64,000 bases of DNA. Origin: Caulobacter sp. Root655 (GTDB lineage Bacteria > Pseudomonadota > Alphaproteobacteria > Caulobacterales > Caulobacteraceae). Both the position numbers and the translations under genes were made by a program. The DNA is taken from the NCBI RefSeq assembly GCF_001427665.1, contig NZ_LMHC01000027.1, positions 216,115-280,114 on the forward strand, read 5' to 3'. Positions 16,736-24,518 of the stretch are shown here, in pieces. Under the pieces are notes generated by a model that made no database searches, was not told where the DNA came from, and was given only the letters and a program-made list of their open reading frames with translations. Every line of letters begins with the position of its first letter. The first letter of the stretch is position 1.

Positions 16736-17377
16736 ATGAGCACGATCACCACCAAGGAAGAGCAGCACCTCCATCGTCTGATCCTGTTCTCGGACGCGGT
16801 GTTCGCCATCGCCATCACCCTTCTGGCCATCGAGATCCATCCGCCCGAGCACTGGACGGGCGTGGCCGACCTGTTCGCGCAGATGCAGACCAGGCTGATG
16901 GCCTACGCCGTCAGCTTCGGGGTGGTCGGCATCTATTGGATCAGCCACCGCCGCACCTTCTCGCGCCTGCGCAAGGCCGACGGGACCCTGGACATCCTGA
17001 ACCTGCTGATGCTGGGCCTCCTGGCGCTGCTGCCCCTGACCACCGAACTGCTGTGGGAGGCGGCCGGCGCGACCTCGGCGGTCGTGGTCTATGTCGGGCT
17101 GGTCGCCTCGATCGGCGTGGCCCACGCCGTCGCCTGGGCCTACGCGGCCTTCCCCGGCCAGCTGACCGAGCCCATGGGCACGGCCGAGAAGATCTACGTC
17201 CTGCTGCGGGTGGCTCTGTTGCCCGGACTGATGTGCGGCCTGACCTTCCTCAGCATCATGACCCGCACGCCCTGGGGCTGGCTGGGGATCGCCGTCATCG
17301 TCGCCGGCCTGACCACCGTCAACCGGCTGATGAGCCGAGGCGCCAGGCCGCTGATTCCCCAGACCGCCGAGGACTAG
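16736..17377 (+). CDS. TMEM175-family potassium channel homolog (DUF1211)
   Basis: Membrane protein of 213 residues with about six hydrophobic segments. The family hallmark RxxxFSD is present in the first helix (Arg14, Phe18-Ser19-Asp20), followed by AIAITLLAIEI. Bacterial members have one six-helix repeat and conduct potassium as tetramers. It ends five bases before rsmD. Confidence 0.85.
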   Translation: MSTITTKEEQHLHRLILFSDAVFAIAITLLAIEIHPPEHWTGVADLFAQMQTRLMAYAVSFGVVGIYWISHRRTFSRLRKADGTLDILNLLMLGLLALLPLTTELLWEAAGATSAVVVYVGLVASIGVAHAVAWAYAAFPGQLTEPMGTAEKIYVLLRVALLPGLMCGLTFLSIMTRTPWGWLGIAVIVAGLTTVNRLMSRGARPLIPQTAED

Positions 17378-17382
17378 ACAGC

Positions 17383-17946
17383 GTGCGCATCGTTTCCGGC
17401 CAGTATCGCGGCAAGGCCATCGTCACCCCGCCGGGCGACACCACCCGTCCGACCTCCGACCGCGCCCGCCAGGCGGTGTTCAACATCCTCGAGCACGCCG
17501 CCTGGGCGCCGCCGCTGCACGGCGCGCGGGTGATCGACCTGTTCGCCGGCTCCGGGGCCCTGGGCCTGGAGGCGATCTCGCGCGGCGCGGCCTTCTGCCT
17601 GTTCGTCGAGACCGACGACGCGGCGCGCGGCGCGATCCGCGAGAACGTCGACGCCTTCGGCCTGTTCGGCCAGACCCGCGTGCACCGCCGCGACGCCACC
17701 GACCTGGGCCTCCCCCCGGCCAGCGCCGGCGGGCCGTTCAATCTCGCCTTCCTCGACCCGCCCTACGCCAGGGGCCTGGGCGAGAAGGCCCTGGCCCAGC
17801 TGATCGCCGGCGGCTGGCTGGCCCCCGGCGCGATCGTGATGCTGGAACGCGGCCGCGACGAGCCCGACCCGACGCCCGAAGGCTATGAGCGGCTCGACGC
17901 CCGCGACTACGGCGCGGCGCGGGTGTTCTTCTTCCGGCTGGGGTAG
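17383..17946 (+). CDS. rsmD: 16S rRNA (guanine(966)-N2)-methyltransferase
   Basis: A 187-residue methyltransferase that uses SAM to modify G966. A GTG start is inferred, because the conserved N-terminus VRIVSGQYRGK begins there, five bases after the channel gene. The SAM motif is DLFAGSGALGLEA, and the catalytic motif is DPPY in FLDPPYARG. Arg/Thr-rich TRPTSDRARQAVFNIL is typical of RsmD. Confidence 0.92.
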   Translation: MRIVSGQYRGKAIVTPPGDTTRPTSDRARQAVFNILEHAAWAPPLHGARVIDLFAGSGALGLEAISRGAAFCLFVETDDAARGAIRENVDAFGLFGQTRVHRRDATDLGLPPASAGGPFNLAFLDPPYARGLGEKALAQLIAGGWLAPGAIVMLERGRDEPDPTPEGYERLDARDYGAARVFFFRLG

Positions 17947-18037
17947 GGGCGGGAACGATCGCCGGGGCCAGTGCCGGAGTCCCGGCGGTCCGCCTGAAGT
18001 CTGGATTTTCCTGGGGCAATCCAATCCGCGAAGGGAT

Positions 18038-18113
18038 TGGTGGAGCCGAGGGGAATCGAACCCCTGACCTCCTCATTGCGAACGAGGCGCTCTACCATCT
18101 GAGCTACGGCCCC
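18038..18113 (-). tRNA. tRNA-Ala(CGC)
   Basis: Read on the minus strand it forms a full 76-base cloverleaf beginning GGGGCCG and ending in encoded CCA. The acceptor stem pairs over seven positions with one G-U. The anticodon loop is TTCGCAA, giving anticodon CGC, with a G-U closing pair in the anticodon stem. The T loop TTCGATT is standard. Confidence 0.95.
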
Positions 18114-18237
18114 AAGGAAGCGCGGGAATACGGCGGGTCGGCGGCCGCGTCAAGCGGCGGAATCGAGCGCTGGGGCGGCTTTGCTTGCCAGGGCCGTCAA
18201 GGCGCGGCAAGAAGCGGGGGACTCGGACGGGAAACCC

Positions 18238-18558
18238 ATGGCCGCCATCATTCACTTCGTTTTCTTCATCGTCGCCGCGCTGCTTAGCCTGCTGTGGTGG
18301 GCGATCATCATCTCGGCGATCCTCAGCTGGCTGGTGGCGTTCGACATCGTCAACCTGCGCAACCGGGCGGTCTATCAGATCAGCACCTTCCTCGACCGGG
18401 TGACTGGTCCGATCCTGCGGCCGTTCCAGCGGATCATCCCGCCGCTCGGCGGCGTCGATCTCAGCGCTATCGTCGTGCTGCTGATCATCACCGGTATTCA
18501 GCGCTTCATCCTGCCGTCGCTGCAAATGAGCCTGCTGGGCCTGGTCGGCGGCTACTAG
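18238..18558 (+). CDS. YggT family membrane protein
   Basis: A 106-residue protein with two hydrophobic regions separated by the family motif DRVTGPILRPFQRIIPP. YggT proteins are inner-membrane proteins linked to cell division, osmotic tolerance and cofactor insertion; the exact role is unsettled. The start MAAIIHFV is preferred over an upstream in-frame ATG at 18181, which only adds a charged leader. It is followed four bases later by the yggU-type gene, the common YggT-YggU pairing. Confidence 0.88.
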   Translation: MAAIIHFVFFIVAALLSLLWWAIIISAILSWLVAFDIVNLRNRAVYQISTFLDRVTGPILRPFQRIIPPLGGVDLSAIVVLLIITGIQRFILPSLQMSLLGLVGGY

Positions 18559-18562
18559 GCGA

Positions 18563-18853
18563 ATGCGTCTGGCGGTCCGCCTCACCCCGCGCGGCGGGCG
18601 CGAGGCGATCGACGGCTGGGCGGTCGACGGCGGGGGCCGTCCCTATCTGAAGGTGCGGGTGGCCGCCCCGCCGGTCGAGGGCGCGGCCAACGCCGCCCTG
18701 CTGGCCTTCCTGGCCAAGACCCTGGGCCTGCCGAAATCGGCCCTGACCCTGGCTTCCGGGGCCGGGGCTCGGCTCAAGCTGATCGACATCGCCGGCTGCG
18801 ACCCGTCGTCGCTGGAGAAGGTCCTGGGCCCGCCGCCCGCGGCCGGCCGCTGA
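18563..18853 (+). CDS. DUF167 (YggU, UPF0235) family protein
   Basis: Small 96-residue protein with the family core: LTPRGGREAI, then LKVRVAAPPVEGAANAALLAFLAKTLGLP and a SGAGARLKLIDI strand. The function is not known; the fold is small alpha/beta. It sits just behind yggT as in many proteobacteria. Confidence 0.88.
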   Translation: MRLAVRLTPRGGREAIDGWAVDGGGRPYLKVRVAAPPVEGAANAALLAFLAKTLGLPKSALTLASGAGARLKLIDIAGCDPSSLEKVLGPPPAAGR

Positions 18854-18966
18854 CACGGCTGAGCAAGGCGCGATCGAGAATCTCGCCCAGACTGGCGAGC
18901 GCGACCTGAATCTCCCACCTGGGGTGACGATCAAGGGCATGTCCTGTCTGATGGACGCCGATGGCG

Positions 18967-18991
18967 GGTGAAAGAATCACGTTCTTTCACC
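18967..18991. promoter_or_regulatory. Perfect 10-base inverted repeat before a hybrid kinase
   Basis: The arms ggtgaaagaa and ttctttcacc are separated by five bases, about 27 bases before the hybrid histidine kinase start. It could be an operator, a hairpin in the leader, or a terminator for the yggT-yggU genes. There is no T run, so I favour an operator or leader structure. Role is inference. Confidence 0.4.
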
Positions 18992-19017
18992 ACCTCTTAG
19001 CCTAGTCGTTCCATGAT

Positions 19018-20808
19018 ATGGGCCATTTCCAGCGCGCCGCGAAGGCGGCGTGGTCACCCGGGGGCGGCGTGGACAGCAAGGAACATCGATCGGCGGAGAT
19101 GCGGGTGGCGATCGCGCGTCGGGGCAATACCTTCCTGCGCGTCATGGCCGCGCTGATCATCGCGCTGATCCTGCATGTCTTCATCGATATGGGCTGGATC
19201 TGGATCTGGGCCGGCGTCTACGCGGCGAGCCAGATGGTCGAGCTGTGGCTGGGCAGGGGACTGACCCAGCGGCTGGAGGCGGGCGTTCGCGACTGGCGGC
19301 GGACCGCGATGAGGGTGATGCCGGCCGTCACCTCGACGATCTTCGGCTTCGTGTCGCTGCCGCTGTTCGCCTCGCACGAACGCTTCGCCCCCACCTTGGG
19401 CGGCTTGGTGCTGGCCGGGGCCCTGCTCAACGTCGTCGTCGTCAACGGCAGCCTGCGGTCGGCGACGATCTCGGCCGCCGCGCCGCACGTGGTCTATCTG
19501 CTGATCGTGCCGCTGGTGGCCCGGGCGGCCAATCCCCACGCCCCCCTGGCCTACGCCCTGTGGTTCGGCGTCATCCTGCTGATCGTCTCGGTGGCGGTGG
19601 CCAGCCGCACCCTGGAAAAGGCGCTGACGGCCGAGGCCGCCGCCAAGGACGAGGCCGAGCGCCGGCGCCATGAGGCCGAGGAGGCGGTGGCCGCCAAGTC
19701 GGCCTTCGTGGCGATGATCAGCCACGAGCTGCGCACGCCGATCAGCGCCATCCTGGCCGGGGCCGCGCGGCTGCACAGCGACGTGCCCGACGTGAGCTCC
19801 AAGATTCACGCCCAGCTGATCGGCGACGCCGGGGCGATGATGCGCACCCTGCTCAACGACCTGCTGGACCTGTCACGCCTGGACGCCGGGCGGATGGCGG
19901 TCGAGAAGGCTCCGTTCGACCTGCGCCAGTCGATGGCCGACACCCTGCGCCTGTGGCGTCCCGACGCCCAGAGGAAGGGCCTGCGCCTGCGGGTCGAGGG
20001 CGCGGCGCATCTTCCGCGGTGGGTCGCGGGCGATTCCATGCGCCTGCGCCAGGTGCTCAACAACCTGCTGTCCAACGCCATCAAGTTCACCGCATCGGGC
20101 GCGGTCACCGTGCGCCTGGCGGTGCGCGAGGACGGCGGGCGGATGCTGTTCGAGGCCGTCGTGGCCGACACCGGGCCCGGCCTGTCGGACCAGCAGCTGG
20201 GCCGGCTGTTCACGCCGTTCGACCAGCTGACCTCGGCCGTGGTGCGCGAGCACGGCGGCTCGGGTCTGGGCCTGGTGATCAGCCGCGAACTGGCCCGGCT
20301 GATGGGCGGCGACCTGACGGTGACCAGCAAGCTCGGCAAGGGCTCGCGCTTCCGCCTGGAGATCCAGGTCGAGCCCGCCGAGACCGAAGGCGACCGGGCC
20401 GGCGGCGCGGCGATCGACGGGGCGCGGGTGCTGGTGGTCGACGACCACGTGGTCAATCGCCGGGCTCTCGAGCTGGTCCTGCAGTCGTTCGGCATCCAGC
20501 CCACCCTGGCCGAGTCCGGCGAGCGGGCCTTGGAGCTGCTGCATTCGGAGGTGTTCGACGTGCTGTTGATGGACGTCTACATGCCTGGCATGGACGGCCG
20601 CGACGCCACGCGGCAGCTGCGGGCGGGCGACGGTCCCAATCGCGACATCCCGGTGATCGCCGTCACCGCCTCGGCCACCCCCAAGGATTGGGAGGCCTGC
20701 CGCGCGGCCGGCATGAACGCCCACGTGGCCAAGCCGATCGACCCCAGCCAGCTGCACGCGGCGCTCAGCGAGGTGCTGCCGACGCGGGCGGAGCGGGCGG
20801 CGGCTTAA
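19018..20808 (+). CDS. Hybrid sensor histidine kinase/response regulator
   Basis: A 596-residue membrane kinase. An N-terminal membrane domain of about six helices (roughly residues 40-195) lacks a large periplasmic loop. It is followed by a coiled linker (EAAAKDEAERRRHEAEEA), the phosphoacceptor helix with FVAMISHELRTPIS, an ATPase domain with DTGPGLS and GGSGLGLVIS, and a C-terminal receiver with Asp in VLLMDVYMPGMDG and KPID near the end. No partner regulator is adjacent. The true start may be downstream (GTG at 19069 or ATG at 19099). Confidence 0.9.
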   Translation: MGHFQRAAKAAWSPGGGVDSKEHRSAEMRVAIARRGNTFLRVMAALIIALILHVFIDMGWIWIWAGVYAASQMVELWLGRGLTQRLEAGVRDWRRTAMRVMPAVTSTIFGFVSLPLFASHERFAPTLGGLVLAGALLNVVVVNGSLRSATISAAAPHVVYLLIVPLVARAANPHAPLAYALWFGVILLIVSVAVASRTLEKALTAEAAAKDEAERRRHEAEEAVAAKSAFVAMISHELRTPISAILAGAARLHSDVPDVSSKIHAQLIGDAGAMMRTLLNDLLDLSRLDAGRMAVEKAPFDLRQSMADTLRLWRPDAQRKGLRLRVEGAAHLPRWVAGDSMRLRQVLNNLLSNAIKFTASGAVTVRLAVREDGGRMLFEAVVADTGPGLSDQQLGRLFTPFDQLTSAVVREHGGSGLGLVISRELARLMGGDLTVTSKLGKGSRFRLEIQVEPAETEGDRAGGAAIDGARVLVVDDHVVNRRALELVLQSFGIQPTLAESGERALELLHSEVFDVLLMDVYMPGMDGRDATRQLRAGDGPNRDIPVIAVTASATPKDWEACRAAGMNAHVAKPIDPSQLHAALSEVLPTRAERAAA

Positions 20809-20812
20809 AATT

Positions 20813-20937
20813 CCTCCCCCTGTGGGGGAGGTGTCGGCGAAGCCGACGGAGGGGGGAGAGGTCTGACCCCTAGCCCTTTCGCTATCGTCTCATAACTCCC
20901 CCCACCGGCCTTCGGCCGCCTCCCCCACAGGGGGAGG
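20813..20937. repeat. Intergenic inverted repeat, C/G-tract type
   Basis: The same family as 1291-1422: outer cctccccc...gggggagg hairpins and an inner ggcgaagcc-type palindrome. It lies between the convergent hybrid kinase and vsr genes. Confidence 0.75.
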
Positions 20938-20939
20938 AC

Positions 20940-21374
20940 TTAGTTCTTTGCGGTTTCGTCCAGCAGGACAGATAGCCTTTCCCGCAACCCCTCCCGATCC
21001 TTCATCTCACACTCCCACACCGTCTCCACCCGCCATCCCATCGCGGTGAGGTCGCCGACGTTGCGTCCGTCCCGCGCCCTGTTCCGCGCCACCTTCGCCA
21101 GCCAGTATTCCCGGTTGGCCTTGGGAACCCGCGCGCCCCGGGCGCAGTCGTGGCCGTGCCAGAAGCAGCCGTGGACGAAGATCGCCAGCTTGCGCCCCGG
21201 CATGACCACGTCCGGTGAGCCGGGCAGGTCCTTGCGGTGCAGGCGGTAGCGCGCGCCCAGGTCGGTGAGGATCCGGCGGATCAGCTGCTCCGGCTTGGTG
21301 CCCTGGCTCTTGACCCGGGCCATCACCGCCGAGCGCTTGGCGGGGTCGTAGACGTCGGTGGTCTTGGGAGTCAT
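20940..21374 (-). CDS. vsr: Very-short-patch repair endonuclease
   Basis: A 144-residue Vsr-type endonuclease that nicks next to T:G mismatches arising from deaminated 5-methylcytosine. Family motifs are intact: SPDVVMPGRK with Asp55, and the zinc/catalytic segment VHGCFWHGHDC (residues 67-77). Its ATG overlaps the stop of the upstream FAD monooxygenase (ATGA), so it is read from that gene's transcript. Its natural partner, a cytosine methyltransferase, lies about 3 kb further upstream rather than adjacent. Confidence 0.92.
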   Translation of the reverse strand: MTPKTTDVYDPAKRSAVMARVKSQGTKPEQLIRRILTDLGARYRLHRKDLPGSPDVVMPGRKLAIFVHGCFWHGHDCARGARVPKANREYWLAKVARNRARDGRNVGDLTAMGWRVETVWECEMKDREGLRERLSVLLDETAKN

Positions 21375-22573
21375 GGCCTCGTAACGCGCGGGAAGCGGCC
21401 CAGGCGCAGGGTCCCGGTCAGCAGCCACGCCGCCATCTGGCGCGCGCCGGGAAGGCCCGACATCGGGGTGAACAGCCAGTCGCGGACCGTCGGCCAGAAG
21501 CCGCCATGCGACTGGAACAGCGGCGTCAGGGCCTTGGAGGCCACATGGTAGAGGGCGGTGTGGCGACGGCGATCGGCCTGCCAGGCGCCGAGGCTGACGG
21601 CGACCGGCCGGCTGTCGCGCCCCAGCCGCTCGACCAGCTCGACGGCGTCGACCAGGGCCAGGTTGGCGCCCTGGCCCAGCTGCGGGCTGGTGCCGTGGGC
21701 GGCGTCGCCCAGCAGGGTGCAGGCGCCGTGGTTCCAGCGGCCGACCGAGACGTCGCGGTAGAGGGCCTTGGAGAAACCGCTCCAGTCGTCGCGTTCGGCC
21801 AGCAGGGCGGCGAGGTCGGGCCACAGGGGCGTGAGGCGCTGGTCTCGCCAGGCGGCGAAGTCGCCGGCCAGGAACCCGTCGAGCCCGGCCACCGGCACGG
21901 ACCAGAACAGCGCCAGGCCGCGCGGCGTCGTCCCGTCTGGATCGCGGCCGACCGGCAGGGCCCCGACCATCACCTCGGCGCGGTGGTAGATCTGCCGCAG
22001 GGCCCCGCCGAACTGGTCACCCGGATCGGCCACGTGGGTCCAGACCGCGCCCCACGGATAGACCGGGGCGCGGGCCTTGGGACGCAGGGCGGCGCGGAGT
22101 GGCGAGGCCGAGCCGTCGGCGATCACCGCCAGGTCGAAAGGGCCGAACATCCGCCCCATGACGTCGTGCAGGATCGGCCGGGCGGGGGTCTCGACCCGGA
22201 CGACGCGGGCGCCGGTGACCACCGTGACGCCGGCCTCCGGCAGGGCGTCGTGCAGGGTCTGGAACAGCACGCCGCGATGGATGCCGACCCCGTGGGCGCC
22301 GGGCTTCCAGTCGTTGTAGTCGAGGTCCATCACCCGCCGGCCGCGGCTGTCCTTGCCTTCCAGCTTGCCGACTACGGCCCCGGCGGCGCGGACCTGCTGG
22401 TCGAGCCGCAACGCGCGGAGGGCCGCCAGGCCCGTCGGCTGGAGGAGCAGGCCCGAGCCCAGCGGGCGCGGGGCCTCGAAGGCCTCCAGCAAGGTGACCT
22501 GGTGGCCGGCGCGCGCCGAGGCGAGGGCGGCGGCCATGCCGCCGACCCCGCAGCCGACGATGCCGACCTTCAC
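21371..22573 (-). CDS. FAD-dependent aromatic-type monooxygenase
   Basis: Class A flavoprotein hydroxylase of 400 residues. The dinucleotide-binding motif is GCGVGG near residue 7, the DG motif is in VIADGSASPLRA, and the GD motif is in LLGDAAHGTSPQLGQG, followed by ANLALVDAVELVERL. The best family fit is the salicylate hydroxylase/UbiH-like group. The substrate is unknown. It is translationally coupled to vsr downstream, an unexpected partnership, and follows cysK in the same direction. Confidence 0.87.
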   Translation of the reverse strand: MKVGIVGCGVGGMAAALASARAGHQVTLLEAFEAPRPLGSGLLLQPTGLAALRALRLDQQVRAAGAVVGKLEGKDSRGRRVMDLDYNDWKPGAHGVGIHRGVLFQTLHDALPEAGVTVVTGARVVRVETPARPILHDVMGRMFGPFDLAVIADGSASPLRAALRPKARAPVYPWGAVWTHVADPGDQFGGALRQIYHRAEVMVGALPVGRDPDGTTPRGLALFWSVPVAGLDGFLAGDFAAWRDQRLTPLWPDLAALLAERDDWSGFSKALYRDVSVGRWNHGACTLLGDAAHGTSPQLGQGANLALVDAVELVERLGRDSRPVAVSLGAWQADRRRHTALYHVASKALTPLFQSHGGFWPTVRDWLFTPMSGLPGARQMAAWLLTGTLRLGRFPRVTRP

Positions 22574-22600
22574 GCGCCCATCTTCAAACTGGGGCCAGGA

Positions 22601-23587
22601 TCAGAGGCCCTCGAACAGCGCCGTCGAGAGGTAGCGCTCGGCGAAGCTGGGGATGATCGCCACGATCAGCTTGCCGGCGTACTCGTCGCGCAGGGCCAGG
22701 TCGAAGGCGGCGGTCAGGGCCGCGCCCGAGCTGATGCCGACCGGCAGGCCCTCGATGGCGGCGGCCTTGCGGGCCATGGCGAAGCTGTCGTCGTTCGACA
22801 CCTGGATGATCTCGTCGATCACCCCACGATCGAGGATGCCCGGCACGAAGCCGGCCCCGATGCCCTGGATCTTGTGCGGGCCGGGCGCGCCGCCCGACAG
22901 CACGGCCGAGGCCTCCGGCTCGACGGCCACCATTTTCAGGCCCGGTTTGCGGGCCTTCAGCACCTGGCCGACGCCCGAGATGGTACCGCCGGTGCCGACG
23001 CCCGAAACCACGGCGTCCACCGCCCCGGCGGTGTCGTTCCAGATCTCCTCGGCGGTCGAGACCCGGTGGATCAGCGGGTTGGCGGTATTTTCGAACTGCT
23101 GGGGCATCACCGCGCCGGGGGTGGCGTCGATGATCTCCTGGGCCCGGGCCACGGCGCCGCGCATGCCCTTCTCGGCCGGGGTCAGCTCCAGCTTGGCGCC
23201 GAGCAGCAGCAGCATCTTGCGGCGCTCGATCGACATGCTCTCGGGCATGACCAGGGTCAGCTTGTAGCCCTTGGCGGCGGCCACGAAGGCCAGGGCGATG
23301 CCGGTGTTGCCGCTGGTCGGCTCGACGATCGTACCGCCCGGCTTCAGCAGGCCCTTGGCCTCCAGATATTCCACCATCGCCACGCCGATGCGGTCCTTGA
23401 CCGAGGCCAGCGGGTTGAAGAACTCCAGCTTGGCCACGACCGTGCCCTTGGGCTTCAGTTCGGCGGTCAGGTTGGGCAGGCGGACCAGCGGCGTGTCGCC
23501 GACCGTGTCGAGGATGGAGTCGTAGATCTTGCCGCGCCCACTGCGCTTGAACCGCGCGGCGTCGTAGATCGAGGAGGCGTCGTCCAT
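22601..23587 (-). CDS. cysK: Cysteine synthase A
   Basis: O-acetylserine sulfhydrylase of 328 residues. The PLP lysine is Lys64 in NPLASVKDRIG, the substrate loop is TSGNTG, and the phosphate loop is GVGTGGTISG. All are canonical. An N-terminal extension of about 20 residues precedes the usual start of the domain (DTVGDTPLVRL). It is followed 27 bases later by the monooxygenase gene. Confidence 0.94.
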   Translation of the reverse strand: MDDASSIYDAARFKRSGRGKIYDSILDTVGDTPLVRLPNLTAELKPKGTVVAKLEFFNPLASVKDRIGVAMVEYLEAKGLLKPGGTIVEPTSGNTGIALAFVAAAKGYKLTLVMPESMSIERRKMLLLLGAKLELTPAEKGMRGAVARAQEIIDATPGAVMPQQFENTANPLIHRVSTAEEIWNDTAGAVDAVVSGVGTGGTISGVGQVLKARKPGLKMVAVEPEASAVLSGGAPGPHKIQGIGAGFVPGILDRGVIDEIIQVSNDDSFAMARKAAAIEGLPVGISSGAALTAAFDLALRDEYAGKLIVAIIPSFAERYLSTALFEGL

Positions 23588-23711
23588 GGGAAGTCTCGCT
23601 AGCAGGAGGTGGGGCCGGCCCTTGGCTGAAAACCACCTTAGGCCGTGGGATTTGACGTGTCAGCGGGTCATTCGGCGGCGATCGCCGCAGTTTTCCTGAA
23701 GGTCACCCCGC

Positions 23712-24518
23712 TCAGGGCGTAAAGGAATCCAGCTCGAAATGTCGCATACGGTCGAGGACTGCGAGATCTCGTTCAGAAAGGAGTTTCAGTAAATCTCCTG
23801 GACGTATCTTTGCGGATTGGCCGCTGTATCGAAAAAATATATCTCCGGCCTTCACTTCGTTTGTGTAATCAGACATTATCAATACTGGCTTGGAATTCGA
23901 CATCGAAACGCATATAGCTACTATGAGGGTGCCGCTCATCTCAAACAAGACTCGGTCCCATTCAATTGCGGGACAAAGAAGTTCCTTGCATTTGTCACCA
24001 ATAGCTCTGAGCGATTCTTGATCCTCGACACCGTTGGTGATGCCAATAATCTCACGGTTGTCAGATATTCCGAAGTAAATACAGCCTCCACCGGCATTTG
24101 CAAAAGACGCGATGGCGCGTACTATTTTTGCAATTCCTTCCTTCGTGGTTGGCAGTGTCCTTTTGATTTCTATATCGGAATTCTCAAAAGAGAATTGTGG
24201 TCTCAGCCATTCCTGAAGCTTGGATCGCAATTGTGTGGGGGAATTGGGCTTAGATAGTTGATTGTCTATCGAGGGTGGGGGTTCATTGACCCGAGATTCC
24301 ATGTACTGCGCAAGTTCATGGGGGCTGGCTTCGAGAACATCTGGGCCAATTTTTCCTGCGTTTATTTCGCTTATCGCCGCCGGTGATATGATTCTTCCGG
24401 GGCGGACGAAATAAGACATCATCTCATCGCGTTTGAGATTCTTGGTCACCATTGCCTTTATGAGGGCGACTTCAAAATCCTGAAGCCCGCGACCTAGGCC
24501 GTTTTTCAATCTTGCCAA
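23712..24518 (-). CDS. AlbA_2 (Schlafen-like) domain protein, accessory
   Basis: A 268-residue protein. The N-terminal 60 residues (ALIKAMVTKNLKRDEMMSYFVRPGR...ISEINAGK) resemble the small helical DNA-binding module found at the start of many phage-defence and unknown proteins. Residues about 107-235 form an AlbA_2 domain: Glu117/Lys119 in IEIKR, then ASFANAGGGCIYFGISD. Translation starts at TTG (24516-24518) with GGAGAG five bases upstream, inside the methyltransferase gene, giving a 47-base overlap. GC is well below background. A role in defence or regulation is inferred from domain and linkage. Confidence 0.75.
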   Translation of the reverse strand: MARLKNGLGRGLQDFEVALIKAMVTKNLKRDEMMSYFVRPGRIISPAAISEINAGKIGPDVLEASPHELAQYMESRVNEPPPSIDNQLSKPNSPTQLRSKLQEWLRPQFSFENSDIEIKRTLPTTKEGIAKIVRAIASFANAGGGCIYFGISDNREIIGITNGVEDQESLRAIGDKCKELLCPAIEWDRVLFEMSGTLIVAICVSMSNSKPVLIMSDYTNEVKAGDIFFRYSGQSAKIRPGDLLKLLSERDLAVLDRMRHFELDSFTP

